Source: Paracoccaceae bacterium (GTDB lineage Bacteria > Pseudomonadota > Alphaproteobacteria > Rhodobacterales > Rhodobacteraceae). Taken from it: 64,000 nucleotides of DNA. Of the stretch, positions 27,475-35,478 are shown piece by piece. Each line of letters begins with the position of its first letter. Within the stretch, counting starts at the first letter, position 1. Position numbers and translations under genes: made by a program. The notes under the pieces are model-generated. The model was not told the DNA's origin. It saw only the letters and a list, made by a program, of their open reading frames with translations, and made no database searches. The stretch lies in assembly GCA_024636555.1 (NCBI GenBank), contig JAGXGW010000056.1:1-64000 (forward strand), given 5' to 3'.

Positions 27475-27824
27475 CGTGTAACTCCTTTAACGTTTACGAT
27501 CGTTTTTGATCTGACACCAATATGCCTATGCATCAGCGCACAATCAAAACACGGCTGCTCAAGGGAATGTGTAGCCGTGCGATCCTGAAGGTTGAAACTA
27601 ATTGAAAAATCGACGCTTATCTATTTTTTTATTATTTTAATCATATACTTATGATTTACACCTGGATCCGGGACTGAAATATTCTTCACAAATACCCGCG
27701 TCTTTCTGCAAAAGATTTACCGGGATCACTGACCTGACGACACGTCAGATTCGACCGTATTATCAAAGCATGCACGAAATTAGTGCGGAAATGCACAAAT
27801 CACCGTTTCATGGAGTCCAAAAGG
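27475..27824. other. AT-rich intergenic region with inverted repeats
   Basis: This 350-base spacer upstream of the small secreted protein has no gene. It includes a strongly AT-rich stretch (about 27590-27660), a CACGGCT/AGCCGTG pair (27561-27590), a perfect CTGACG-ACA-CGTCAG dyad at 27734-27748 next to a GATTC site, and three GCAC/GTGC half-sites between 27770 and 27800. These could be regulator sites; no known family is recognised. Confidence 0.45.
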
Positions 27825-28151
27825 CTAACCACCTCGAATCAAATCATCTTCTTCGTCGGCGGCGGACAGCCCAAGCGCGTCCAGTCCGTTTTCCAGATGA
27901 TCGGACAGATGCGGCGTTCCCAACAGGTAGTCAGCCGTCGGTGTTGTCGCCTCTTCGGCAGCGGTGCGAATTGCCTCGGCCAGTTCCTCGGGCTCGAATG
28001 CGCCACGGCCAATCCACATCAGCGCGACGAGGCTGGTCTGCTCTTCCTCGTTCAGGCGTTCGAGAAAGGCGCGCAATTCCCCTTCAGCGCGATCCAGTTC
28101 GCGCGACATCAGGATCACATGGGCGATTTTGGTAATGGAAATTTCCAGCAT
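27825..28151 (-). CDS. DUF3775 domain-containing protein
   Basis: The 108-residue acidic protein starts MLEISITKIAHVI and resembles DUF3775. It has a central LVALMWIGRG segment and a tail ending in an acidic EEDDLI. AGGAGG precedes the ATG, and a TGGCAT-T-ATGCCA palindrome (28168-28180) lies 17 bases upstream. Function is unknown. It is 67 bases downstream of the SDR gene on the same strand, possibly part of that transcript. Confidence 0.8.
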   Translation of the reverse strand: MLEISITKIAHVILMSRELDRAEGELRAFLERLNEEEQTSLVALMWIGRGAFEPEELAEAIRTAAEEATTPTADYLLGTPHLSDHLENGLDALGLSAADEEDDLIRGG

Positions 28152-28218
28152 GGCGGGGTCCTCCTGTTGGCATTATGCCAGACAGAGATGACCCCTCCAA
28201 ACAGAAGCGTCTTTGACC

Positions 28219-28953
28219 TCACGCAAACAAACGGTAATACATCCAGTCCGGCATGAATTGTGAAGCGCGGAACAGCAGGCTGAACGCCCTTGGAAAGCTG
28301 CGCTTGAACGTGCCCTCGTCGTTCATCAGTTCAAAGACTTCCTGTGCCGCGTCTTCCGGCTCCATCAGGAAGGGCATCTTGAAATCGTTCTTGTCGGTCA
28401 GGCGGGTCCGGATGAAGCCGGGATTGGCTATCTGAACGCGCACACCCGTTTTCCGCAGGTCCGCATGCAGGCTTTCCGCCAGTGCCATGGTGCCCGCCTT
28501 GGAGGCCGAATAGCCGATCGCGCCGGGTAGCCCGCGAAAGCCCGAGAGCGAGCCTGTAATCACGATATGGCCGGCATCACGCGCCACCATTGCTGGTACC
28601 ACGGCCCCCACGGAACGCATTGCGCCGGTGAAATTCACATCGGCCATCGCTTCGGCCTGTTCGGCATTCCATTCTTGCGCCTTCATCGGCCAGTAGACAC
28701 CTGCGAGGTAAACCATACCGTCGATCTGACCCACTTTTTCCGCAGCCGCCTCGACGCTGGCGCGGTCACTGACATCGACTGTCACATAGGAGGCGACGCC
28801 GGGAAGTTCCGCGACCAGTTCTTTGAGACGGTCCTCGCTGCGCGCGGACACGATCACCTCGACCCCCGCGCTGCTCAGCTTGCGGGCCAATGCCGCGCCG
28901 AGGCCCTCGCTTGCACCGATCAGCCAGTACCGCTTGCCTTGCCAGTTCATCAT
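28219..28953 (-). CDS. Short-chain dehydrogenase/reductase (RpoE-ChrR operon type)
   Basis: The 244-residue SDR has an N-terminal GASEGLGAALA nucleotide loop (the usual TG replaced by GA), a serine in ITGSLSGF and the catalytic YSASK (about residues 150-154). It is the last of five tightly joined minus-strand genes: its ATG overlaps the stop of the DUF3833 gene (ATGA). The five-gene order matches an operon known in Rhodobacter sphaeroides (RSP_1087-1091, from memory) controlled by RpoE under singlet oxygen. The substrate is not known; a lipid-derived carbonyl is a guess. Confidence 0.88.
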   Translation of the reverse strand: MMNWQGKRYWLIGASEGLGAALARKLSSAGVEVIVSARSEDRLKELVAELPGVASYVTVDVSDRASVEAAAEKVGQIDGMVYLAGVYWPMKAQEWNAEQAEAMADVNFTGAMRSVGAVVPAMVARDAGHIVITGSLSGFRGLPGAIGYSASKAGTMALAESLHADLRKTGVRVQIANPGFIRTRLTDKNDFKMPFLMEPEDAAQEVFELMNDEGTFKRSFPRAFSLLFRASQFMPDWMYYRLFA

Positions 28954-29516
28954 ACTGCGTCTACCCTTCGCATTGTTGCCACCAGTTCTGCTACAGGAAC
29001 TCCGAACTTACGGAACTGGCTCCGGTTTATAATCGTACCATTGGGAGCAAGGTACATCCAGTCAACGGTGTCCAACACGTGTCCACCCGCATCTTCCGGC
29101 ATCCGGATTGTGTAATTCAGTTGCACTGCCGAGCCGCGCATCTGTCCGTGACCGGGCCGCACAAGATCATCCGCATCTGCTTTGATGTTGCCGTCATTGC
29201 CCAATTCCAGACGCCATTCGCGTTCTTGCGTTGCGCCGCTGTCATAGATGAAATGCTCACGCATCACACCGCGGTTACCCTCCCAATGTGCCTCGAACTT
29301 TCCGACGAACCGGGAAGTGACGCGCCCGAGCGGGCCGTATATGACCCCTTCGCACAGGATCGGCCCGCGCAAATGTTCACGCAAATCGAAATGCGTATCG
29401 GCTTGAGCATAATCCTGCGGCCTCTGCGCCGCGAAGGACCAGAAGCGCGCTTTTGCCCAGAAAAGTACCAATACGCAAAGCACACCAAGGGCAAAAAATA
29501 GGATTGGATCGGTCAT
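28950..29516 (-). CDS. DUF3833 family protein
   Basis: The 188-residue protein has one N-terminal membrane anchor (residues 4-22) and then a beta-rich, charged domain of the DUF3833 type, probably outside the cytoplasm. It starts immediately after the MFS stop (TAGATG) and overlaps the SDR start, so it is translationally coupled on both sides. Function unknown; conserved presence in the singlet-oxygen operon suggests a role in the membrane response. Confidence 0.85.
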   Translation of the reverse strand: MTDPILFFALGVLCVLVLFWAKARFWSFAAQRPQDYAQADTHFDLREHLRGPILCEGVIYGPLGRVTSRFVGKFEAHWEGNRGVMREHFIYDSGATQEREWRLELGNDGNIKADADDLVRPGHGQMRGSAVQLNYTIRMPEDAGGHVLDTVDWMYLAPNGTIINRSQFRKFGVPVAELVATMRRVDAV

Positions 29517-30731
29517 CTACTCGTCCTTCCAGTGAGTGGTGGCCAAAAGGCCGATCGCAAGCAATTTAAGGATGCATGGCACCAAACCGTAAGCGAGGCT
29601 CAGCGCCCAAAGCGCGCTTTCGCTGTTCTCGGCCCCGGCGCGATAGCCCGCCATTTCCAGAGAGGGCAACAAGGCGATGGCCGCGAAGGCGAGCGAGAGT
29701 TTGGAGACGAAGGACCAAAGCCCGAAGGCACCGGATGCACCCGGCGCGATCTTGGCCATGCGGGAGGCAAACACAGCCGGCAGGATCGTCAGATCAGCGC
29801 CCAGCGCCGCCCCCGATGCGATGCAGATCGCCGCGAAGGCCCAGACATCGCCCGCCCCCAGCACGATTGCAAAGCCGAAGGCGATGATGGCGAGCACCAT
29901 CGCGGCCAACAAAACCCGCTTGGGGCCGTAAATCTCGGCCGCGCGCCCCCAGAACGGAGCCGCGACAGCCGCGGACAGGAAAAACAACAACAGGAAAGGC
30001 CCTTCCCAGCCGGGAGCTGCAAGGCGGCTTTCCACGAAAAACAAGAACAATGTGGAACTCACCGCGACAGGGGCGGCGTTAACAAGGGCGATCAGCAGCA
30101 GGCGGCGCGCGACCTTGTCTCGCAGAACCGGCGCGAAACCGGCTTCGGGGATATCGCCTTTGCTGCCCCATTCGCCGCGCATCATCCACAGAGCCGTCAC
30201 GCCCAGAATGGCGAAACCGAGCGCGAATCCCGCGAAGCCGCCCAGCGCCACGGGCATCACCGCCGCCACGCAAACGCCCAGAAGCGCGCCGGTCTCGCGC
30301 CAGCGCGCCAAACGCAGGTGTCCCGCACCCGCCATCTCCCCGGCTGTCTGAACACCTTGGGCGTAAAAGCAGATCGTCAGGAAGCTGAAGGCCGAGAACA
30401 CGCCGGCGAGCATGATGGCGAACCAGACCAGAGGCGAGATCGGCGGGACAACGGCAAACAGCCCCAGCATGGCTAGAACCATAAGGGTCACCCCGCCGGT
30501 CACCGCCACCGCGCGCTGATGCCTGAGAAGACCGGCCAGCCTGCCAAGCAGCGGGTCCTGGATCACATCGAACAGGCGCAGGCCGAACAGCACAGCCCCC
30601 AATGCGGCCAGCGATACACCGTATTCATCGACATAGGCTTTGGGCGCGTGAATATAGATTGGCAGTCCAGCCGCAGCGAGAAGCGCCGCGAACACTGCAT
30701 AGGCTGGCAGGGAAGTCCGGCGTGTGCTCAC
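29517..30731 (-). CDS. MFS transporter of the glycoside-pentoside-hexuronide type
   Basis: From a GTG at 30731 that overlaps the DUF1365 stop (GTGA), the product has 404 residues and about 12 membrane helices. It carries GPH/MFS features such as the RLFDVIQDPLLGRL loop between helices 2 and 3. AGAGG precedes the start by 7 bases. An upstream ATG in frame (30791) lies inside the DUF1365 gene and is less likely. Its place in the RpoE-linked operon suggests transport of a lipid or stress-related compound; the substrate is unknown. Confidence 0.85.
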   Translation of the reverse strand: MSTRRTSLPAYAVFAALLAAAGLPIYIHAPKAYVDEYGVSLAALGAVLFGLRLFDVIQDPLLGRLAGLLRHQRAVAVTGGVTLMVLAMLGLFAVVPPISPLVWFAIMLAGVFSAFSFLTICFYAQGVQTAGEMAGAGHLRLARWRETGALLGVCVAAVMPVALGGFAGFALGFAILGVTALWMMRGEWGSKGDIPEAGFAPVLRDKVARRLLLIALVNAAPVAVSSTLFLFFVESRLAAPGWEGPFLLLFFLSAAVAAPFWGRAAEIYGPKRVLLAAMVLAIIAFGFAIVLGAGDVWAFAAICIASGAALGADLTILPAVFASRMAKIAPGASGAFGLWSFVSKLSLAFAAIALLPSLEMAGYRAGAENSESALWALSLAYGLVPCILKLLAIGLLATTHWKDE

Positions 30732-31483
30732 CGGCTGACCTCTTCTACCGGCGGTTCGGGACGCGGGCGATACGCGGCCCCTTTCCACCATAACCTGAGC
30801 GCCTGCCAGTGGATCAGCGCCAGCACGCGGCGCGATCCGAAGGGACGGCGCAGCACGGCGCCCAGAATACCGGCATTGCTAAGCGGCTTGCGGTCTCCGA
30901 CCAAAGTGGCGATCACGCCACCATTGCCGGCGGTATAATCGATCCAGATTCCGATCCGGTCCGGCCGGATATCAAAGCGGAACGCATACCCACCCTCGAC
31001 CGGCTGGAACGGGCTCACATGCATCAACTTGGTCGCCATAAGCCGGTCCTCGGTGGTGATCACGCCGTGATCCTGCCGATGCACCAGATAGGAATGGCGG
31101 TCCCCGAACGTATTCGTCACCTCGGCGATGACCACGCGTAACATCTCGTCCGCGTCACGGCACAGCCAGAACGACACGGGGTTGAACACATGCCCCAGCA
31201 CACGCGGCTGTGTCAGCAACTCGATACGCGCAGGCGGTTCCATCCCGTTCGCGGCCAGCACCGCACGCACCCAAGGCGCACCCCTACCCTGTTTGGGTGG
31301 CCCGCCATGATCGCTGTCCCAGACAGAGGTCAGCCCGCCCTTGTTGCGCTTGAAAAGCGCAGGCATCGGCTGCGGCCTCTCGGCGTCGAGAAGCAAGTAA
31401 TCGACCCCGTAGCGAAAGGCATTCTCGACCGCGCCCTTGCGCCCGTGCCAGGTGTAGCCCGCGATATGGTCGATCCTGTTCAC
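30728..31483 (-). CDS. DUF1365 domain-containing protein
   Basis: The 251-residue product from the GTG at 31483 begins VNRIDHIAGYTWHGRKG and contains LTQPRVLGHVFNPVSFWLC and SPFQPVEGGYAFRF, the DUF1365 signature. The GTG overlaps the stop of the FAD gene (GTGA) and its stop overlaps the next start. DUF1365 genes regularly sit with amine-oxidase-like FAD proteins and cyclopropane/methyl-transfer fatty-acid enzymes. A function in phospholipid acyl modification is the best inference. Confidence 0.9.
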   Translation of the reverse strand: MNRIDHIAGYTWHGRKGAVENAFRYGVDYLLLDAERPQPMPALFKRNKGGLTSVWDSDHGGPPKQGRGAPWVRAVLAANGMEPPARIELLTQPRVLGHVFNPVSFWLCRDADEMLRVVIAEVTNTFGDRHSYLVHRQDHGVITTEDRLMATKLMHVSPFQPVEGGYAFRFDIRPDRIGIWIDYTAGNGGVIATLVGDRKPLSNAGILGAVLRRPFGSRRVLALIHWQALRLWWKGAAYRPRPEPPVEEVSR

Positions 31484-32778
31484 TGGGCGGCCACCATGGC
31501 AACGTCGGTGCGCTGCAGGGCTTCCACTACGTCCACCGCGCTCGCAAGACCGTCTTCGTGGAAACCGTGGCGCATCCAAGCCCCGCAGAACCATGTGTTG
31601 TGGGTCCCGTTCGTGGCGCGCACCCTTTTTTGCGCTTCCAGTGCCGTGAGGTCGTAGACAGGATGGCGCAGGGTCACGCGGTCATAGATCAGCTCTTCCC
31701 GGATCGGTCGCGTGCTGTTCAGCGTCACGAAATGCGGATCATCCTTCGGGATCGGCTGCAACGAGTTCATCCAGTAGGTCAGATCGATCTTGTCGGTCTG
31801 CTTGCCCATGATTTCAGTGTAGTTCCACGAAGACCACACAACCTTGCGCTGCGGCATAACCGCGGGGTCGGCATGCAGCACGATATCATTGGGCTGATAA
31901 GCGATAGCGCCGAGATTGGCCCGTTCCTGCGCCGTCGCATCGGACATCAGGGACAGGGAATCATCGGAATGTGTGGCAAAGATCACCTCGTCGAAATGCT
32001 GCCACTCCCCGCCCCGCACCTTGATTTCGACGCCCAGATCGGGGCGGCGCACCGCATCCACAGGTGTGCCAAGGCGGAAGGTCACGCCCTGTGCGCGCAA
32101 GGCATCGCCGAGACGACGGACATATTCGACCGATCCGCCCTGCACCGTATACCATTGATGCTGGCCGGTCGTATTCAGCAGCGCATGGTTCTCGAAAAAC
32201 TGGATCATCGCATGGGCGGGAAATTCCATGATCTGCTCCACCGGGGTAGACCAGATCGCACCGGACAGCGGCAGAAGATAGTAATCGCGGAACCAGTCTC
32301 CCGTGCCGAGCTTCTGCAAAAACTGGCCTGTCGTCAGCGTCCGGTCCTGTGCCACGTCCAGCGCGCGGGCGTTGAACCGCATGATGTCACGCACCATGCC
32401 GAGAAACTTGGGGTTCGCGATATTGCGTTTCTGCGCAAACAGCGCGGAAAGGCTGGTCAGCGCATATTCCAGCTGCCCGCCCCTGAGCGAGGCGCCGAAA
32501 CTCATCGTCGATTTGACAACGGGCACGTCCAGCCGCTCGAACAAGGCGGCCATATGCGGATAGTTGGCATAGTTGAAAACGATAAACCCCGTATCGACCG
32601 GCTGGTCACCACGCTTTCCGGCGATGATGGTGCGGGCATGTCCGCCCAGTCTGGGTTCTGCTTCGAACAGGGTGACATGATGGGTATCAGCCAACATATG
32701 TGCTGCCCCCATACCTGAAATACCTGCACCAATGACGGCTATTTTTTTTGGGGCAACACGACCCGCTTCAAATGGCAT
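31480..32778 (-). CDS. FAD-dependent amine-oxidase/desaturase-like protein (RpoE regulon type)
   Basis: The 432-residue flavoprotein has an N-terminal FAD loop VIGAGISGMGAAHML (residues 15-29), the second motif EAEPRLGGHARTI, and a C-terminal FAD-binding stretch GLASAVDVVEAL. It is the first gene of the five-gene operon, and the promoter copy at 32801-32828 lies 22 bases upstream. In R. sphaeroides a homologous gene of this operon has been tied to furan fatty acid formation (desaturation of methylated acyl chains); that identity is from memory and uncertain here. Members act on membrane lipid chains, not amines. Confidence 0.85.
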   Translation of the reverse strand: MPFEAGRVAPKKIAVIGAGISGMGAAHMLADTHHVTLFEAEPRLGGHARTIIAGKRGDQPVDTGFIVFNYANYPHMAALFERLDVPVVKSTMSFGASLRGGQLEYALTSLSALFAQKRNIANPKFLGMVRDIMRFNARALDVAQDRTLTTGQFLQKLGTGDWFRDYYLLPLSGAIWSTPVEQIMEFPAHAMIQFFENHALLNTTGQHQWYTVQGGSVEYVRRLGDALRAQGVTFRLGTPVDAVRRPDLGVEIKVRGGEWQHFDEVIFATHSDDSLSLMSDATAQERANLGAIAYQPNDIVLHADPAVMPQRKVVWSSWNYTEIMGKQTDKIDLTYWMNSLQPIPKDDPHFVTLNSTRPIREELIYDRVTLRHPVYDLTALEAQKRVRATNGTHNTWFCGAWMRHGFHEDGLASAVDVVEALQRTDVAMVAAQ

Positions 32779-32800
32779 CTAGCTTTGACTCCGGCTTGTC

Positions 32801-32828
32801 ATAACGTTCATGGGTGGAATACGCATCA
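32801..32828 (-). promoter_or_regulatory. Putative RpoE-dependent promoter of the FAD/DUF1365 operon
   Basis: On the minus strand TGATGC (32828-32823) and CGTTAT (32806-32801) are 16 bases apart. This matches the TGATCC-N16-CGTAAT of the divergent rpoE promoter in both elements and spacing. The -10 is 22 bases from the FAD gene ATG. Confidence 0.65.
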
Positions 32829-32870
32829 TCTTGGCTTTTGGATGTTTTCCAGAAATATTGCACGCGAAGG

Positions 32871-32898
32871 TGATCCGAAATCTGCCATCCGGCGTAAT
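32871..32898 (+). promoter_or_regulatory. Putative autoregulated rpoE promoter
   Basis: TGATCC (32871-32876) and CGTAAT (32893-32898) with a 16-base spacer lie about 117 bases before the chosen rpoE start. TGATC-type -35 elements are used by the RpoE-ChrR system. The transcript would have a leader of about 110 bases. Confidence 0.65.
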
Positions 32899-33015
32899 CC
32901 TTTCATGTTCAATGTGGTTGATCCTTCGGAACCAAATGTCGCCTCGTACCTGCCTGCCCTGCATGTTAGGAAAGAGGTGAAGACTGAATTGCCCGTGAAG
33001 GCGCAGCCCGTGGCC

Positions 33016-33561
33016 ATGAAGAAAAAATACGATCCGGGTGCATGGATCACCGAAATGTCCCTGATCAGGGATCACAAGGACCAATCGGCCTTCGCCGAGC
33101 TGTTTCAGTATTTTGCACCGCGTGTGAAGGCTTTCCTCATGCGCTCGGGTGCGGATGCAACCTTGGCGGAGGAGTGCACGCAGGAAGTGATGGCTACCTT
33201 GTGGCACAAGGCGCATCTGTTCGATCCATCGCGCGCCTCTGTCGCGACATGGATCTTCACGATCGCCCGGAACCGGAAGATTGACGCGCTCCGCAAGCAG
33301 CGCCGCCCCGAACCGGAGGATCTGGAATGGGGCCCCGAACAGGAGCCCGATCAGGAAGATGTCCTGAGCCTGCAACAGGAAAGTGAACAACTGGGGCGCG
33401 CAATCGCCGCCCTGCCCGCGAAACAAAGGGAATTGATCGAAAAGGCCTATTTCGGCGATCTGTCGCATAGCGAAATCGCAGAACAGACCGGCCTGCCCCT
33501 TGGCACGATCAAATCCCGCATCAGATTGGCGTTGGACAGACTACGCCATGCTATGAAGTGA
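33016..33561 (+). CDS. rpoE: ECF sigma factor RpoE (singlet-oxygen response)
   Basis: The 181-residue product from ATG 33016 has sigma region 2 (about 25-95, AEECTQEVMATLWHKA and ATWIFTIARNRKIDALRK as separate segments) and region 4 (about 130-180, LSHSEIAEQTGLPLGTIKSR). The sequence belongs to the ChrR-controlled ECF11 type. The next gene is its anti-sigma factor ChrR. The frame is open further up: a GTG at 32977 has a better ribosome site (AGGAAAGAG), giving 13 extra residues, so the start is uncertain. The 181-residue form matches the known RpoE length. Confidence 0.92.
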   Translation: MKKKYDPGAWITEMSLIRDHKDQSAFAELFQYFAPRVKAFLMRSGADATLAEECTQEVMATLWHKAHLFDPSRASVATWIFTIARNRKIDALRKQRRPEPEDLEWGPEQEPDQEDVLSLQQESEQLGRAIAALPAKQRELIEKAYFGDLSHSEIAEQTGLPLGTIKSRIRLALDRLRHAMK

Positions 33562-33569
33562 TAACAAAA

Positions 33570-34226
33570 ATGAGCAATGTGAAACACCACCTGACGGACT
33601 CCCTGCTGATGGCCTATTCAGCCGGTACGCTGCCCGAGGCATTCAACCTCATCGTGGCAGCGCATGTGTCGATGTGCGATGAATGCCGCGCAAGGCTGGC
33701 CAGTTTCGACAGCGTTGGCGGCGCCCTGATGGAAGACACGCAAACCGTTCCAATGGCAGAAAGCAGTTTTGCCGAAACGATGCGGCTGATCAACTCCGGC
33801 GCAGTGTCGGACATGATAAAGCCCGCAACCGCCGAACGCGGCAAATCGGTGTTGCCTGCACCGCTGCAGGAATATGTGGGGGGTGATCTGGACAAGGTGA
33901 AATGGCGCTCCATCGGGATGGGCGTAAGACAGGCGATCCTGCCGACGTCCAGACAGGCATCGGCCCGGCTTCTCTATATCCCCGCAGGTACGGCCGTACC
34001 GGATCACGGGCATCGCGGGATGGAGCTGACGCTGGTCCTGCAAGGTGCGTTCGTGGACGAGACGGATCGTTTCGGGCCCGGTGACATCGAGATTGCGGAC
34101 GAGTCGCTCAACCATACGCCGATTGCCGATATCGGTGCGGATTGTATCTGCCTTGCGGCCACCGACGCGCGGCTGCGTTTCAACAAGCTGATCCCGCGCA
34201 TTGCACAGCCGTTCTTCCGAATCTGA
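33570..34226 (+). CDS. chrR: Zinc-binding anti-sigma factor ChrR
   Basis: The 218-residue protein has the ZAS anti-sigma zinc ligands H7, H32, C36 and C39 (the H-x3-C-x2-C of HVSMCDEC), matching H6, H31, C35, C38 of R. sphaeroides ChrR. The C-terminal cupin keeps its metal site: HGHRGMELT (H-x-H-x3-E) and the later NHTP histidine. ChrR holds RpoE until singlet oxygen triggers its release. A GTG at 33558 overlapping the rpoE stop (GTGA) would add four residues and is an alternative start. It forms an operon with rpoE. Confidence 0.95.
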   Translation: MSNVKHHLTDSLLMAYSAGTLPEAFNLIVAAHVSMCDECRARLASFDSVGGALMEDTQTVPMAESSFAETMRLINSGAVSDMIKPATAERGKSVLPAPLQEYVGGDLDKVKWRSIGMGVRQAILPTSRQASARLLYIPAGTAVPDHGHRGMELTLVLQGAFVDETDRFGPGDIEIADESLNHTPIADIGADCICLAATDARLRFNKLIPRIAQPFFRI

Positions 34227-34290
34227 ATCAAACGCTCTGACAGTTTTGCAGGCGGTCCGTGTGGCCGCCTGTTTTCGTGTCGCCCGCCGC

Positions 34291-35478
34291 TCAGCCGTCC
34301 TGACGCATCGTCGGGGCGAGAACGAGCGGCCGGGTGGCGGGATCAACCTCCGGCACCACATCCTCGAAATCGAAATTATCCAGCCGCTTGGCCCGCCGCC
34401 CGGCCTTCTCGGCGCTGATCTTGATATCGGCGATATCGCGGCTGGCCTGACCGAAATGCCGGTCCAGATTCTCGACCCGCGTGCCCAATCGGTCCATATC
34501 CTGCGCCAGCAGCCCCAGTTCGCGCCGGATCGCGCCCGCCTGTTCGCGCATCCGTGCATCCTTCAGTATCGCGCGCATCGTATGCAGCGTGGCCATGCAG
34601 GTGGTGGGCGAGACGATCCAGACGCGGGCGGCGAAACCCTCGCGCACCAGTTCGGGGAAATTGGCGTGCAATTCGGCATAGACCGCCTCGGAGGGCAGGA
34701 ACATCAGGGCACCGTCAGCGGTCTCTCCCTCGATGATATAACGCTCGGAGATTGCCTTGATATGCGCCCGCACGGACTGGCGCAGCAGGCTGGCGGCGCG
34801 ATTCAGATCGTTCGGATTATCGGCGCGGCGCAATGCCTCATAAGCCTCCAAAGGAAATTTGCTGTCCACCACGATGGGTCCGGGCGGATTGGGCAGATGG
34901 ATCAGGCAATCGGCGCGCCTGCCGTTCGAGAGCGTCGCCTGCATCTTGTAGCTGTCCGAGGGCAGCGCCTTGCCCACGATGTCATGCAACTGGATCTCGC
35001 CAAACGCCCCGCGTGTCTGCTTGTTGGACAGGATATCCTGCAACGACAACACATCGCCGGACAGCTTGGTGATATTGTCCTGCGCCTTGTCGATGGCGGC
35101 AAGGCGTTGCTGCAACTCGCCAAGGGACTGCGCGGTGCGGCGCGCGGAACCGTGCAGCGTTTCGGTCATCTGTCCGGTCACATTGGCCAGACGCTGCTCC
35201 ATCAGGCGCATCATCTGCGCCTGCGACGCCGCCTGCGCCTCGGCCACATGCGTCAGCCCGCCGGAGAGCTGTTGCTGTCCGTCGCCAAGGCCCTGCACAC
35301 GCGCCGCCATATAGGCCATCTGCTGTGCCAGAGGTTCCGCCAGCTTGGCTGAACGCGCCGCCGCGCGCAGGGCGAGGATCAGCAGAAACACGACAAGAAA
35401 GGCAAGGCCCAGCCCCGCGAGCGCCAGCATCACCGCCGGATCATCCAGCGCATAGTTCTGATCGCCAAGGGTAATCAT
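34291..35478 (-). CDS. rmuC: DNA recombination protein RmuC
   Basis: From the ATG at 35478 the product has 395 residues: one N-terminal membrane helix (about 20-42), a coiled-coil segment rich in Gln and Ala (about 60-165), then the RmuC nuclease-like core with [26 protein letters not shown] and [15 protein letters not shown]. The ATG overlaps the mutL stop (ATGA). RmuC limits recombination at inverted repeats; its exact biochemistry is not settled. No gene follows before the chrR end (convergent). Confidence 0.93.
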   Translation of the reverse strand: MITLGDQNYALDDPAVMLALAGLGLAFLVVFLLILALRAAARSAKLAEPLAQQMAYMAARVQGLGDGQQQLSGGLTHVAEAQAASQAQMMRLMEQRLANVTGQMTETLHGSARRTAQSLGELQQRLAAIDKAQDNITKLSGDVLSLQDILSNKQTRGAFGEIQLHDIVGKALPSDSYKMQATLSNGRRADCLIHLPNPPGPIVVDSKFPLEAYEALRRADNPNDLNRAASLLRQSVRAHIKAISERYIIEGETADGALMFLPSEAVYAELHANFPELVREGFAARVWIVSPTTCMATLHTMRAILKDARMREQAGAIRRELGLLAQDMDRLGTRVENLDRHFGQASRDIADIKISAEKAGRRAKRLDNFDFEDVVPEVDPATRPLVLAPTMRQDG

